NCBI GenBank assembly: GCA_002428605.1
Contig: DIXH01000039.1
Span: 1-24,715 of the forward strand
Direction of reading: 5' to 3'
Source of the DNA: Clostridiaceae bacterium UBA6085
GTDB lineage: Bacteria > Bacillota > Clostridia > Clostridiales > Clostridiaceae
Length of the DNA: 24,715 nucleotides
Shown: positions 1 to 6,090 of the stretch, one piece after another
Position numbering within the stretch: the first letter of the stretch is position 1
Layout: every line of letters begins with the position of its first letter
Made by a program: the position numbers and the translations under genes
The notes under the pieces: generated by a model
What the model saw: the letters and a program-made list of their open reading frames with translations, nothing else
Told to the model about the DNA's origin: nothing
Database searches by the model: none

Positions 1-35
1 CAGGCAAGGACCTTAAGGAAATAGTGAACGAGTAG
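1..35 (+). CDS. 3' end of an unidentified gene (partial)
   Basis: Reading frame 3 encodes ten residues, GKDLKEIVNE, and ends at TAG (33-35). Codon choice (AAG, GAC, ATA, GAG) agrees with the rest of the window, and a perfect + strand terminator hairpin follows 45 bases later, which is what the end of a real gene should look like. The piece is too short to assign a family. It could still be a chance open frame. Confidence 0.5.
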   Translation, partial: GKDLKEIVNE

Positions 36-80
36 TTCATTTCCCGAATACTCCCGCCATCATAAGATCAGCTTATAGTG

Positions 81-109
81 AAAAGGCATGCCGCGCGGCA
101 TGCCTTTTT
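81..109 (+). terminator. Rho-independent terminator of the upstream + strand gene
   Basis: A fully self-complementary 20-base core, GGCATGCCGCGCGGCATGCC (85-104), is flanked by AAAA on the left and TTTTT on the right. It can therefore work in both directions, but its position just after the TAG at 33-35 suggests it serves the + strand gene entering the window. About 85 bases between it and the next hairpin show no gene or recognisable site. Confidence 0.85.
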
Positions 110-190
110 GATTACGTCTGAAATTCTCACTTGCATTGTTTAAGGGCGCCTAACGGGATCCTCATGGAATTTCTGATATTTTCCGGGAAA

Positions 191-231
191 AGGGGAGTAT
201 GGGGACCTCACAAAATGTGAGGTCCCCATAC
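191..231 (-). terminator. Terminator hairpin of the hydCBA operon
   Basis: GTATGGGGACCTCACA (197-212) and TGTGAGGTCCCCATAC (216-231) are perfectly complementary over 16 bp with a three-base AAA loop. It lies 10 bases beyond the hydA stop codon. On the minus strand the stem is followed by CTCCCCTTTTCCC, a weaker T tract than usual, so termination may depend mainly on the long stem. Confidence 0.8.
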
Positions 232-240
232 CAGCTTTTG

Positions 241-1980
241 CTATTTGCTTCTTTCGAAGTATGATGTGTGAAGGAGCTCGTGAGCGAGATGGCTTCCAGG
301 CTCTCCCAGGAAATTCTCGTAGATTTCCTTTATTGCAGGATTCTCGTGGGATTTCCTTATTGTCATGCTTCTGTCTATCTCGTATATGCCTCTCGTCCTC
401 TTCTTGATTATCTCAAGGTCTCCATGGTGGTAAGGCTGTCCGCCGCCGCCTACGCAGCCTCCAGGACATGCCATTATCTCTATTGCATGGTACTTGCTTT
501 CTCCTTTCCTTATGCTTTCAAGGAGCTTCCTTGCGTTTCCAAGTCCATGGGCAACGGCGATGTTAAGACCGAGGTCCCCGATCTCAACCTTTGCCTCCCT
601 GAGTCCCTGCATGCCTCTGACTTCAATGAACTCTACGTTTTCAAGCGGCTTCCCGGTTATAACCTCAGCTGCGGTCCTTAATGCAGCCTCGATTACTCCG
701 CCTGTAGCACCGAATATGACTGCTGCACCGGTTGATCTTCCAAGCGGATCGTCATAGTCTTCATCATGGAGCGAAAGGAAATCAATTCCGGCTTCCTTTA
801 TCATCCTTCCAAGCTCTCTTGTGGTTATTACCACGTCGACGTCCTGAAGTCCCTTGGACTCCAGCTCCGGTCTTGCTGCCTCGTACTTCTTGGCAACACA
901 TGGCATAACTGATACGACCACCATGTCTTCTCGCTTGAGTCCCAGCTTGTTTGCGAGGTATGTCTTTGTCACTGCACCGAACATCTCATGCGGCGACTTG
1001 CAGGTTGAAGGTATGTTCAGAAGGTCAGGGAACTGGTGCTCGAAGAACTTTACCCATGCAGGACAGCAGGAGGTAAGTATCGGCAGGTTCGTTCCTTCTG
1101 TTACTCTTTCGATCAGCTCATGGGCTTCTTCCATTATGGTAAGGTCCGCAGCGAAGTCCGTGTCGAATACGAAGTCGAATCCGAGGGTCCTCAGGGCTGA
1201 GACCATCTTGCCTGTTACAACCGTTCCGGGAGCCATTCCGAAGAGTTCTCCAAGGGCTACTCTGACAGCAGGGGCTACCTGGACAACAACTGTCTTCTTC
1301 TTGTTTTCAAGAAGGTCCCATACCTTTGGCACATTGTCGACCTCGACAAGGGCTCCGGTCGGGCATACTGCAACACACTGGCCGCAGAATGTACATACGG
1401 TCTTGTGCATACGCGCGTTGAAAGCAGGTCCGACAACAGTATCAAAGCCTCTGCCTACTCCTGAAAGGGCATAGACAGTCTGGACGTCGTTGCACATGGT
1501 TTCGCATCTTCTGCAGAGCACGCACTTTGACAGGTCCCTGTATATTGCCTTTGAAGCGGCATCAACAGGATATGTCGACATCTCTCCGCTGTACCTGATA
1601 TTCCTTACGCCAAGGTCAGCTGCCAGCTGCTGAAGCTCGCAGTCCTGGTTCTTAAGGCAGACGAGGCAATCCTTCGGATGGTCTGATATGAGGAGCTCGA
1701 CCATTGTCCTTCTGGACTTTATCGCCCTCATGCTGTCGGTCTTTATCACCATACCCTCGAATACAGGGGTTGAGCAGGCTGGTGCAAGGTTTCTTCTTCC
1801 TTCCACCTCGACTACGCAGACTCTGCAGGATGCACCCTTGTTTACCATCTTAATGTTGTGCAGGTCAAGGTGGCAGAGGGTCGGTATGTTGATATTCAGT
1901 TCTTTTGCGGCCTGGAGTATCGTTGCACCCTTTGGTACCATGACCTCCTTGTTGTTGATCTTTACATGAACCATATCCAT
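241..1980 (-). CDS. hydA: [FeFe] hydrogenase catalytic subunit HydA
   Basis: Catalytic subunit, 579 aa, that reduces protons or oxidises H2 at the H-cluster in the cytoplasm. From the N-terminus: a plant-type [2Fe-2S] domain (Cys36, 52, 55, 69), a His-ligated [4Fe-4S] site (HxxxCxxCxxxxxC, residues 101-114), two ferredoxin [4Fe-4S] motifs (153-163 and 196-206), then the H-cluster motifs TSCCPAW (303-309), MPCVAKK (359-365) and MACPGGC followed by VGGGGQP (503-516), and a C-terminal small-subunit-like domain (about 520-570). This is the M3 layout of the catalytic subunit of multimeric NAD(P)-linked hydrogenases. The ATG at 1980 has GGAGGG seven bases upstream. It is last in a hydC-hydB-hydA operon, 12 bases after hydB. 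Grouping with the NuoE- and NuoF-like subunits suggests ferredoxin- and NAD(H)-dependent electron bifurcation; this role is inferred from family and context. Confidence 0.95.
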   Translation of the reverse strand: MDMVHVKINNKEVMVPKGATILQAAKELNINIPTLCHLDLHNIKMVNKGASCRVCVVEVEGRRNLAPACSTPVFEGMVIKTDSMRAIKSRRTMVELLISDHPKDCLVCLKNQDCELQQLAADLGVRNIRYSGEMSTYPVDAASKAIYRDLSKCVLCRRCETMCNDVQTVYALSGVGRGFDTVVGPAFNARMHKTVCTFCGQCVAVCPTGALVEVDNVPKVWDLLENKKKTVVVQVAPAVRVALGELFGMAPGTVVTGKMVSALRTLGFDFVFDTDFAADLTIMEEAHELIERVTEGTNLPILTSCCPAWVKFFEHQFPDLLNIPSTCKSPHEMFGAVTKTYLANKLGLKREDMVVVSVMPCVAKKYEAARPELESKGLQDVDVVITTRELGRMIKEAGIDFLSLHDEDYDDPLGRSTGAAVIFGATGGVIEAALRTAAEVITGKPLENVEFIEVRGMQGLREAKVEIGDLGLNIAVAHGLGNARKLLESIRKGESKYHAIEIMACPGGCVGGGGQPYHHGDLEIIKKRTRGIYEIDRSMTIRKSHENPAIKEIYENFLGEPGSHLAHELLHTSYFERSK

Positions 1981-1992
1981 CTCATTACCCTC

Positions 1993-3870
1993 CTATACCT
2001 TCATAACGGCTTTGACAGGTTTGACCGGGCACGCTGTATAGCAGGATCCGCACTTGATGCACTTCTCCTGGTCTATCACATGCTTCTCCCTGACCTTGCC
2101 GGAGATACAGCTTACCGGACAAGCCCTTGCGCACTTTGTGCAGCCAATGCAGAGATCTGATATCTCGTATCTTACGAGGTCCTTGCAGACTCCGGCCGGA
2201 CATCTCTTGTCATAGACATGGGCATTGTATTCAGCCTCGAAATACTTGAGAGTGGAAAGTATCGGGTTAGGTGCGGTCTGTCCAAGTGCACACAGTGAAG
2301 TGTCCTTTATTGTCTCGGACAGCTCCCTCAGCTTAACCAGGTCGCCGGGTTCGCCCTTGCCCTGGGTTATCTTCTGAAGTATCTCAAGGAGTCTCTTGTT
2401 TCCGATTCTGCATGCAGTGCATTTTCCGCAGGATTCGTCAACTGTGAAGTCAAGGTAGAACTTGGCTATGTCCACCATGCAGTTGTGCTCGTCCATGACT
2501 ATCATACCGCCGGATCCCATCATGGATCCTATTGCGCTTAGTGACTCGTAGTCGATAGGGGTGTCAAGGTCCTGTTCGGTGATGCAGCCGCCGGATGGTC
2601 CGCCTGTCTGCACTGCCTTGAACTTGTAGCCTCCCTTGATTCCTCCGCCTATCTCGTAGATTATCTCCCTTAAAGTGGTTCCCATCGGAACCTCGACGAG
2701 ACCTACATTATTTACCTTGCCGGCAAGAGCGAATACCTTGGTACCCTTGCTCAGCTTGGTTCCGAAATCAGCGAACCACTTGGCTCCCTTTATCATGATT
2801 GCGGGAACATTGGCAAGGGTCTCGACGTTGTTCACGCAGGTCGGCTTGCCCCAAAGTCCTGATTCGGCAGGGAAGGGGGGCTTTGTCGTTGGTTCGCCGC
2901 GCTTGCCCTCTATGCTGTGTATGAGCGCTGTTTCCTCACCGCATACGAACGCTCCGGCACCCAGCTTGATCTCGATGTTGAAATCGAAGCCTGTCCCGAA
3001 TATGTCCTTGCCGAGGAGTCCATAGTCTTCAGCCTGCTTTATCGCAATCCTGAGCCTTGATATCGCCAGAGGATACTCAGCCCTTATATAGATATAGCCC
3101 TTGTTTGCTCCAATCGCATATCCGCCGATCATAAGAGCTTCAAGCACGCTGTGGGGGTCTCCTTCAAGGATAGACCTGTCCATGAATGCTCCCGGGTCTC
3201 CCTCGTCAGCATTGCAGACCATGTATTTCTCAGCACCCGGGCTCCTGAGCGTTATGCCCCATTTCGAGCCTGTTGGGAATCCGGCTCCGCCTCTTCCTCT
3301 CAGTCCTGAATCCTTGATTACGTCTACTACCTGCTGAGGTGTCATTTCTGTAAGGGCTCTCCCCAGCGCAAGATATCCATCAAAGGCTATATACTCGTCG
3401 ATCTTCTCAGGGTTGATGAGACCGCAGTTCCTTAGCGCTACTCTTTCCTGTTTCTTGTAGAAGCTCATTCCATGCTGCGTCTTGATGATTTCCTTTGTAT
3501 CAGGGTCCTTGTAGAGAAGTCTCTCAACTACTTTTCCACCAATGATATGTTCCTTGATTATCTCATCCACATCCGATGGCTTGACCTCAATATAGAATAC
3601 ATCATCTGGGAAAACCTTGACTATAGGTCCCTTTTCGCAGAATCCGAAGCAGCCTGTGATATGGGCGCTTACCTTGTCGCTTATCTTATGCTTTGCTAAT
3701 TCCGAATTGAAAAGGCTTACTATTTCCTTGGACTTCGCTGACTGGCATCCGGTTCCGCCGCATACCAGGACTTCCTTCTTAGTATAATCCTGGCCTGTCA
3801 TGTTCCTTAGAGTCACGAGATCCAGGGAAGCATCCTTTATGGCTTTAAGGTCGTTTAATGTCCTAAGCAT
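1993..3870 (-). CDS. hydB: Hydrogenase NuoF-like (NAD(P)H- and flavin-binding) subunit HydB
   Basis: Flavin subunit, 625 aa, that exchanges electrons between NAD(P)H and the iron-sulfur chain. An N-terminal thioredoxin-like [2Fe-2S] domain (CGGTGC near 37-42, CFGFC near 74-78) is fused to a NuoF-type core with the FMN/NADH signature GRGGAGFPTGSKW (192-204), CNADEGDPGAF and CGEETAL, then the [4Fe-4S] motif ESCGKCTACRIG. The C-terminus adds two ferredoxin motifs, CIGCTKCARACP and CIKCGSCYTACP. This is the HydB/HndC architecture. An ATG at 3876 has AGGAGGG only one base away, whereas the next ATG at 3870 has a normal gap of about seven bases, so 3870 is preferred. It starts 12 bases after the hydC stop; the intergenic sequence GGTATAGGAGGGTA is identical to that between hydB and hydA. 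Confidence 0.95.
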   Translation of the reverse strand: MLRTLNDLKAIKDASLDLVTLRNMTGQDYTKKEVLVCGGTGCQSAKSKEIVSLFNSELAKHKISDKVSAHITGCFGFCEKGPIVKVFPDDVFYIEVKPSDVDEIIKEHIIGGKVVERLLYKDPDTKEIIKTQHGMSFYKKQERVALRNCGLINPEKIDEYIAFDGYLALGRALTEMTPQQVVDVIKDSGLRGRGGAGFPTGSKWGITLRSPGAEKYMVCNADEGDPGAFMDRSILEGDPHSVLEALMIGGYAIGANKGYIYIRAEYPLAISRLRIAIKQAEDYGLLGKDIFGTGFDFNIEIKLGAGAFVCGEETALIHSIEGKRGEPTTKPPFPAESGLWGKPTCVNNVETLANVPAIMIKGAKWFADFGTKLSKGTKVFALAGKVNNVGLVEVPMGTTLREIIYEIGGGIKGGYKFKAVQTGGPSGGCITEQDLDTPIDYESLSAIGSMMGSGGMIVMDEHNCMVDIAKFYLDFTVDESCGKCTACRIGNKRLLEILQKITQGKGEPGDLVKLRELSETIKDTSLCALGQTAPNPILSTLKYFEAEYNAHVYDKRCPAGVCKDLVRYEISDLCIGCTKCARACPVSCISGKVREKHVIDQEKCIKCGSCYTACPVKPVKAVMKV

Positions 3871-3882
3871 TTCCATACCCTC

Positions 3883-4359
3883 CTATACCTCGCACTCGCT
3901 GATGATCCTTGCGACATCTTCGGTGGTCACTCTTCCGTACACCTTGTCATTGACCATGACAACGGGTGCAAGCCCGCAGGCACCCACACACCTGAGCGAA
4001 TCAAGAGTAAAGAGCCCATCGATCGATGTTTCGCCGTTCTTGATTCGAAGTTGAGACTCAAGCTCCCTTAATATGGCTTCAGCACCTCTGACGAAGCACG
4101 CCGTACCCATGCATACATTGACTACATTCTTTCCTCTCGGTGTAGTCGTGAAATAGGAATAGAAGCTGAGTACTCCGAATATCTTTGCTTTCGGAACATT
4201 GATCTTTTCACTGATGTGGCTGATGACATCTTCAGGCAGGTAACCGAATAGATTCTGGGCTCTGTGGAGAACCAGTATCAGGTCACTTTCCGTGGCGTTG
4301 ATTTCTTCTATGAAATCATCCAACTCTCTGGTCTTAGGATTGTCCTTTAAACTACACAT
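3883..4359 (-). CDS. hydC: Hydrogenase NuoE-like [2Fe-2S] subunit HydC
   Basis: Thioredoxin-fold [2Fe-2S] subunit of about 158 aa, the usual partner of the NuoF-type flavin subunit. The four cluster cysteines lie in CMGTAC and, about 36 residues later, CVGAC. The upstream part (LVLHRAQNLFGYLPEDVISHISEKINVPK) is the helical N-terminal region typical of NuoE. The frame is open further upstream to 4419, but the ATG at 4359 has GAGGTGG four bases before it, while an in-frame ATG at 4371 has no ribosome site and lies inside a Rex-like operator. First gene of the hydrogenase operon, with its promoter immediately upstream. Confidence 0.92.
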   Translation of the reverse strand: MCSLKDNPKTRELDDFIEEINATESDLILVLHRAQNLFGYLPEDVISHISEKINVPKAKIFGVLSFYSYFTTTPRGKNVVNVCMGTACFVRGAEAILRELESQLRIKNGETSIDGLFTLDSLRCVGACGLAPVVMVNDKVYGRVTTEDVARIISECEV

Positions 4360-4370
4360 ATTCCACCTCA

Positions 4371-4388
4371 TTGTTAAATTTTGGACAA
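4371..4388 (-). promoter_or_regulatory. Rex-like operator 1, between hyd promoter and hydC start
   Basis: TTGTTAAATTTTGGACAA matches the redox-regulator Rex consensus TTGTTAA-N4-TTAACAA (as I recall it) at 12 of 14 informative positions. It lies just downstream of the expected transcription start, a normal place for a repressor. The match is seen directly; binding by Rex is inferred, and no rex gene is in the window. Confidence 0.55.
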
Positions 4389-4398
4389 ATACAACATA

Positions 4399-4427
4399 AG
4401 TATACACTGCACTGCACATGTTTACAA
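4399..4427 (-). promoter_or_regulatory. Sigma-A promoter of hydCBA
   Basis: On the minus strand, -35 TTGTAA (4422-4427) and -10 TATACT (4399-4404) are separated by exactly 17 bases. Transcription should begin near 4392, about 33 bases before the hydC ATG. The same -35 hexamer is used at the fab promoter. Confidence 0.7.
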
Positions 4428-4433
4428 TCGCTT

Positions 4434-4451
4434 GCGTTAAAATTTTAACTT
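4434..4451 (-). promoter_or_regulatory. Rex-like operator 2, upstream of hyd promoter
   Basis: GTTAAAATTTTAAC (4436-4449) is a perfect 14-base palindrome with the Rex core GTTAA-N4-TTAAC; the outer two bases on each side do not match the consensus. Its centre is 63 bp from that of operator 1, about six helical turns, so the two sites lie on the same face of the DNA with the promoter between them. Confidence 0.45.
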
Positions 4452-4477
4452 TTATTGGAAATATATTCTTATTTTTA

Positions 4478-5218
4478 TCAATCTGCTTTTTTAAAGACCT
4501 GCAGCACAGAGCCTCTGTCCTTAAGTCTTCCTTTTCCCACCTCTACCGGGATGGCACCCGAACTTAATATGAATTCCCTCAGCTCCCTGCCCATGACATA
4601 TTCATTCAAATTCCCGCTTACAATGACAAGCCTGTCTGATCCTGATCTGACCATTGACAGGCAGCCTCCTAAAAATCCGTAATCGAATCCCTCCAGCTCA
4701 ACATCGCCATAGGGGGAGAAGAATACCCTGAATCCATTTTCTGACAACGCAGCTGCCACGCCCGAATCATTGGTTGCAAAACACCGGTCCCCGATAAAAG
4801 AGGTAGAGCACCGTCCGTAACCCTGCCTTACGTCGATCAGCCTGAGTCCCTGTCTTATCGCCTCCTCGAGCAGAGCTCCATCGGTTATGTCAGTCCTGTG
4901 TATAAGTGCACCGCCTCCGATGGAAGCATTCAAAATGACGTGTCCGGGGTAGGGGAGTGCGAGTGCCGATACTGACGGTACGCACTCGATTCCATGTCCC
5001 TGTAATTCCCTGAGCTTGGCTGTTGAGATTCCCCTGTGGCATACTAGCCTGTCTCCGACAGGAGCGAACTGAAGATCAGGATGTCCCTTTACTCCCTCGT
5101 AGAGAAAGTCCAGAGATTCTGCTGCCACGACCTTGAATCCAAGTGACTCGATCTCGCGGACCTCATCATCGGGCGTTCTGGGATCGGCTATGAGTACGCT
5201 GTCTCTACTTCCTGCCAT
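4478..5218 (-). CDS. GME-fold-like protein of unknown function (DUF6873-like)
   Basis: A soluble protein of about 246 aa without signal peptide or membrane segments. Its pattern (LIADPRTPDDEV near the start, a central YPGHVILNASIGGGALIH, QGYGRCSTSFIGD, ATNDSGVAAAL, then GFDYGFLGGCLSMV and VVSGNL) resembles the uncharacterised clostridial family annotated as DUF6873, a guanidine-modifying-enzyme (GME) fold. That assignment is from memory of the pattern, and no enzyme activity is claimed. The Cys in YGRCST and the Cys in LGGCLS are the obvious candidates for functional residues. The ATG at 5218 is chosen (GGGTGA eight bases before); an in-frame GTG at 5230 is the alternative. It overlaps the end of the upstream tautomerase-like gene by 14 bases, implying translational coupling. 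No clear terminator follows; the next 40 bases are AT-rich. Confidence 0.75.
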   Translation of the reverse strand: MAGSRDSVLIADPRTPDDEVREIESLGFKVVAAESLDFLYEGVKGHPDLQFAPVGDRLVCHRGISTAKLRELQGHGIECVPSVSALALPYPGHVILNASIGGGALIHRTDITDGALLEEAIRQGLRLIDVRQGYGRCSTSFIGDRCFATNDSGVAAALSENGFRVFFSPYGDVELEGFDYGFLGGCLSMVRSGSDRLVIVSGNLNEYVMGRELREFILSSGAIPVEVGKGRLKDRGSVLQVFKKAD

Positions 5219-5546
5219 ACCAGAATTCACCCGGGACCTGCCTTACTACGAATGTGAGCTTGTCAACCTCGATGCCCGAGAACTTCACAGCTTCGTCCCT
5301 GAATATCGAAGCCATCTCGTCTCTGGTTGCCTTTGACATCTCAATCCAAGTCATTGCCTCACCAATGATGAAGTCACAGCTTTCCGATGCCGTGTCGGTC
5401 CTGAACTCGGATTCGTATATTATCACATGGACAGCATTGTCAGGCACCTTGAGAAGCGATGACAGCCTGTTATTTAGAGAACTTATCAGCTGATTCTTTC
5501 TTGCGTGTCCCGAACACCTCGGGATATGGATAATGACGTGTACCAT
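5205..5546 (-). CDS. Tautomerase-superfamily-like protein lacking Pro1
   Basis: Encodes 113 aa. Two successive units each look like a 4-oxalocrotonate tautomerase beta-alpha-beta unit: MVHVIIHIPRCSG through VPDNAVHVIIYE (1 to about 45), and MTWIEMSKATRDE through LTFVVRQVPGEFWYG (about 64-111), the latter ending in the typical EVPxExWxxGG-like tail. Tautomerases use an N-terminal proline as catalytic base after Met removal; here residue 2 is Val, so tautomerase chemistry of the usual kind is unlikely. The ATG at 5546 has AGGAGG six bases upstream; the longer open frame to 5609 has no ribosome site. Its 3' end overlaps the GME-fold-like gene, so the two form an operon. Confidence 0.75.
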   Translation of the reverse strand: MVHVIIHIPRCSGHARKNQLISSLNNRLSSLLKVPDNAVHVIIYESEFRTDTASESCDFIIGEAMTWIEMSKATRDEMASIFRDEAVKFSGIEVDKLTFVVRQVPGEFWYGRK

Positions 5547-5573
5547 ACCTAACCTCCTAGATTCTATGGGTAC

Positions 5574-5579
5574 ATTATA
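5574..5579 (-). promoter_or_regulatory. -10 element of the tautomerase/GME-fold operon
   Basis: A perfect minus-strand TATAAT lies 28 bases before the ATG at 5546. The position 17 bases upstream reads TTAATT, a poor -35, though the region is very AT-rich. The promoter is plausible but only half supported. Confidence 0.4.
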
Positions 5580-5774
5580 CAATAATCGAACACTATAATT
5601 AAGAAACAATAATTGAATTTTCTAAACCTTTACTTATTCTGGTGAAATGTGTCTGAATTATGACAAAAGGCTCAATCTATTCAGGACAAATCAACATTAT
5701 AAGCGAATGACCAATACGACCAGGTGAATTGGGCATCTGACATAACGTCACTGCAATGGTCGGGCTATATGGTT

Positions 5775-5786
5775 TGACTATAGTCA
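5775..5786. repeat. Perfect palindrome TGACTATAGTCA upstream of thrS promoter
   Basis: A 12-base perfect palindrome 17 bases upstream of the thrS -35 hexamer. A related dyad, TGACATAACGTCA, sits at 5738-5750. Both have the form TGAC-N4/5-GTCA. No known regulator was recognised. The rest of 5580-5803 (about 220 bases) holds no gene that I can support. Confidence 0.4.
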
Positions 5787-5803
5787 TCTATATTGGAAGC
5801 ACC

Positions 5804-5832
5804 TTGACTGCCGGGCATTTATTCACTATAAT
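5804..5832 (+). promoter_or_regulatory. Sigma-A promoter of the thrS T-box transcript
   Basis: -35 TTGACT (5804-5809) and -10 TATAAT (5827-5832) with a 17-base spacer, one base from full consensus. Transcription should begin near 5839, at the 5' edge of the T-box leader. Confidence 0.85.
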
Positions 5833-5839
5833 ATTTGTA

Positions 5840-6077
5840 ATGAAAGACATTGAACAGGAAAATAGTGGATGGCAGTACAAAGAGAGCGGGCCCCCCGGCT
5901 GAAAGACCCGTGACGAAAATCCATGAAAAACCACCTGGGAGTCTCCTGCGAAGACTTATCGTATAAGCATGGACGTTTGCCGCGTTAAGGCGTTTTGAGT
6001 GGAAGGCAGAGATGCCTTCAATCAGGGTGGAACCGCGACGACTCGTCCCTTTTATTGGGACGGGTCTTTTTTATTTT
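5840..6077 (+). promoter_or_regulatory. Threonine T-box riboswitch leader
   Basis: The leader senses uncharged tRNA and controls thrS by antitermination. Stem I is closed by CAGGA (5855-5859) with TCCTG (5944-5948) and continued by TGGAT (5866-5870) with ATCCA (5919-5923); AGAGAG (5881-5886) and GCTGAAAG (5898-5905) are conserved upper-stem elements. The 3' side of the specifier loop reads AAAACCACCTGGGAG, giving the threonine codon ACC at 5930-5932. A small stem AAGGCA/TGCCTT (6003-6018) precedes the invariant T-box AGGGTGGAACCGCG (6024-6037), which pairs with uncharged tRNA. The competing terminator is GACTCGTCCC/GGGACGGGTC (6040-6049/6057-6066) followed by a T run. The ACC codon agrees with the downstream gene. 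Confidence 0.95.
6040..6077 (+). terminator. Conditional terminator of the T-box leader
   Basis: Arms 6040-6049 and 6057-6066 pair over 10 bp with one G-U and a seven-base loop, followed by CTTTTTTTATTTT on the transcript side. The CCCT in its 5' arm also pairs with AGGG of the T-box sequence, giving the two mutually exclusive structures. Confidence 0.9.
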
Positions 6078-6090
6078 AAGGAGGGTTATG

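Noticed and set aside
303..309. TSCCPAW in HydA as an unusual active-site variant (residues 303-309 of HydA)
   Set aside because: Ala for Gly after the TSCCP motif is, to my knowledge, frequent in NAD(P)-linked [FeFe] hydrogenases; all cluster cysteines are present.
1985..2203. Minus-strand open frame of 72 codons inside hydB
   Set aside because: It overlaps the ferredoxin domain of hydB in another frame; hydB motifs there are clear.
241..4054. Several + strand open frames across the hydrogenase operon (for example 268-681, 854-1474, 2675-3025)
   Set aside because: They lie antisense to hydA, hydB and hydC, have no ribosome sites or family motifs, and are explained by the codon bias of the real genes.
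5995..6090. Upstream extension of thrS by 32 codons
   Set aside because: This stretch is the T-box antiterminator and terminator; the real start follows AAGGAGGG at 6079-6085.
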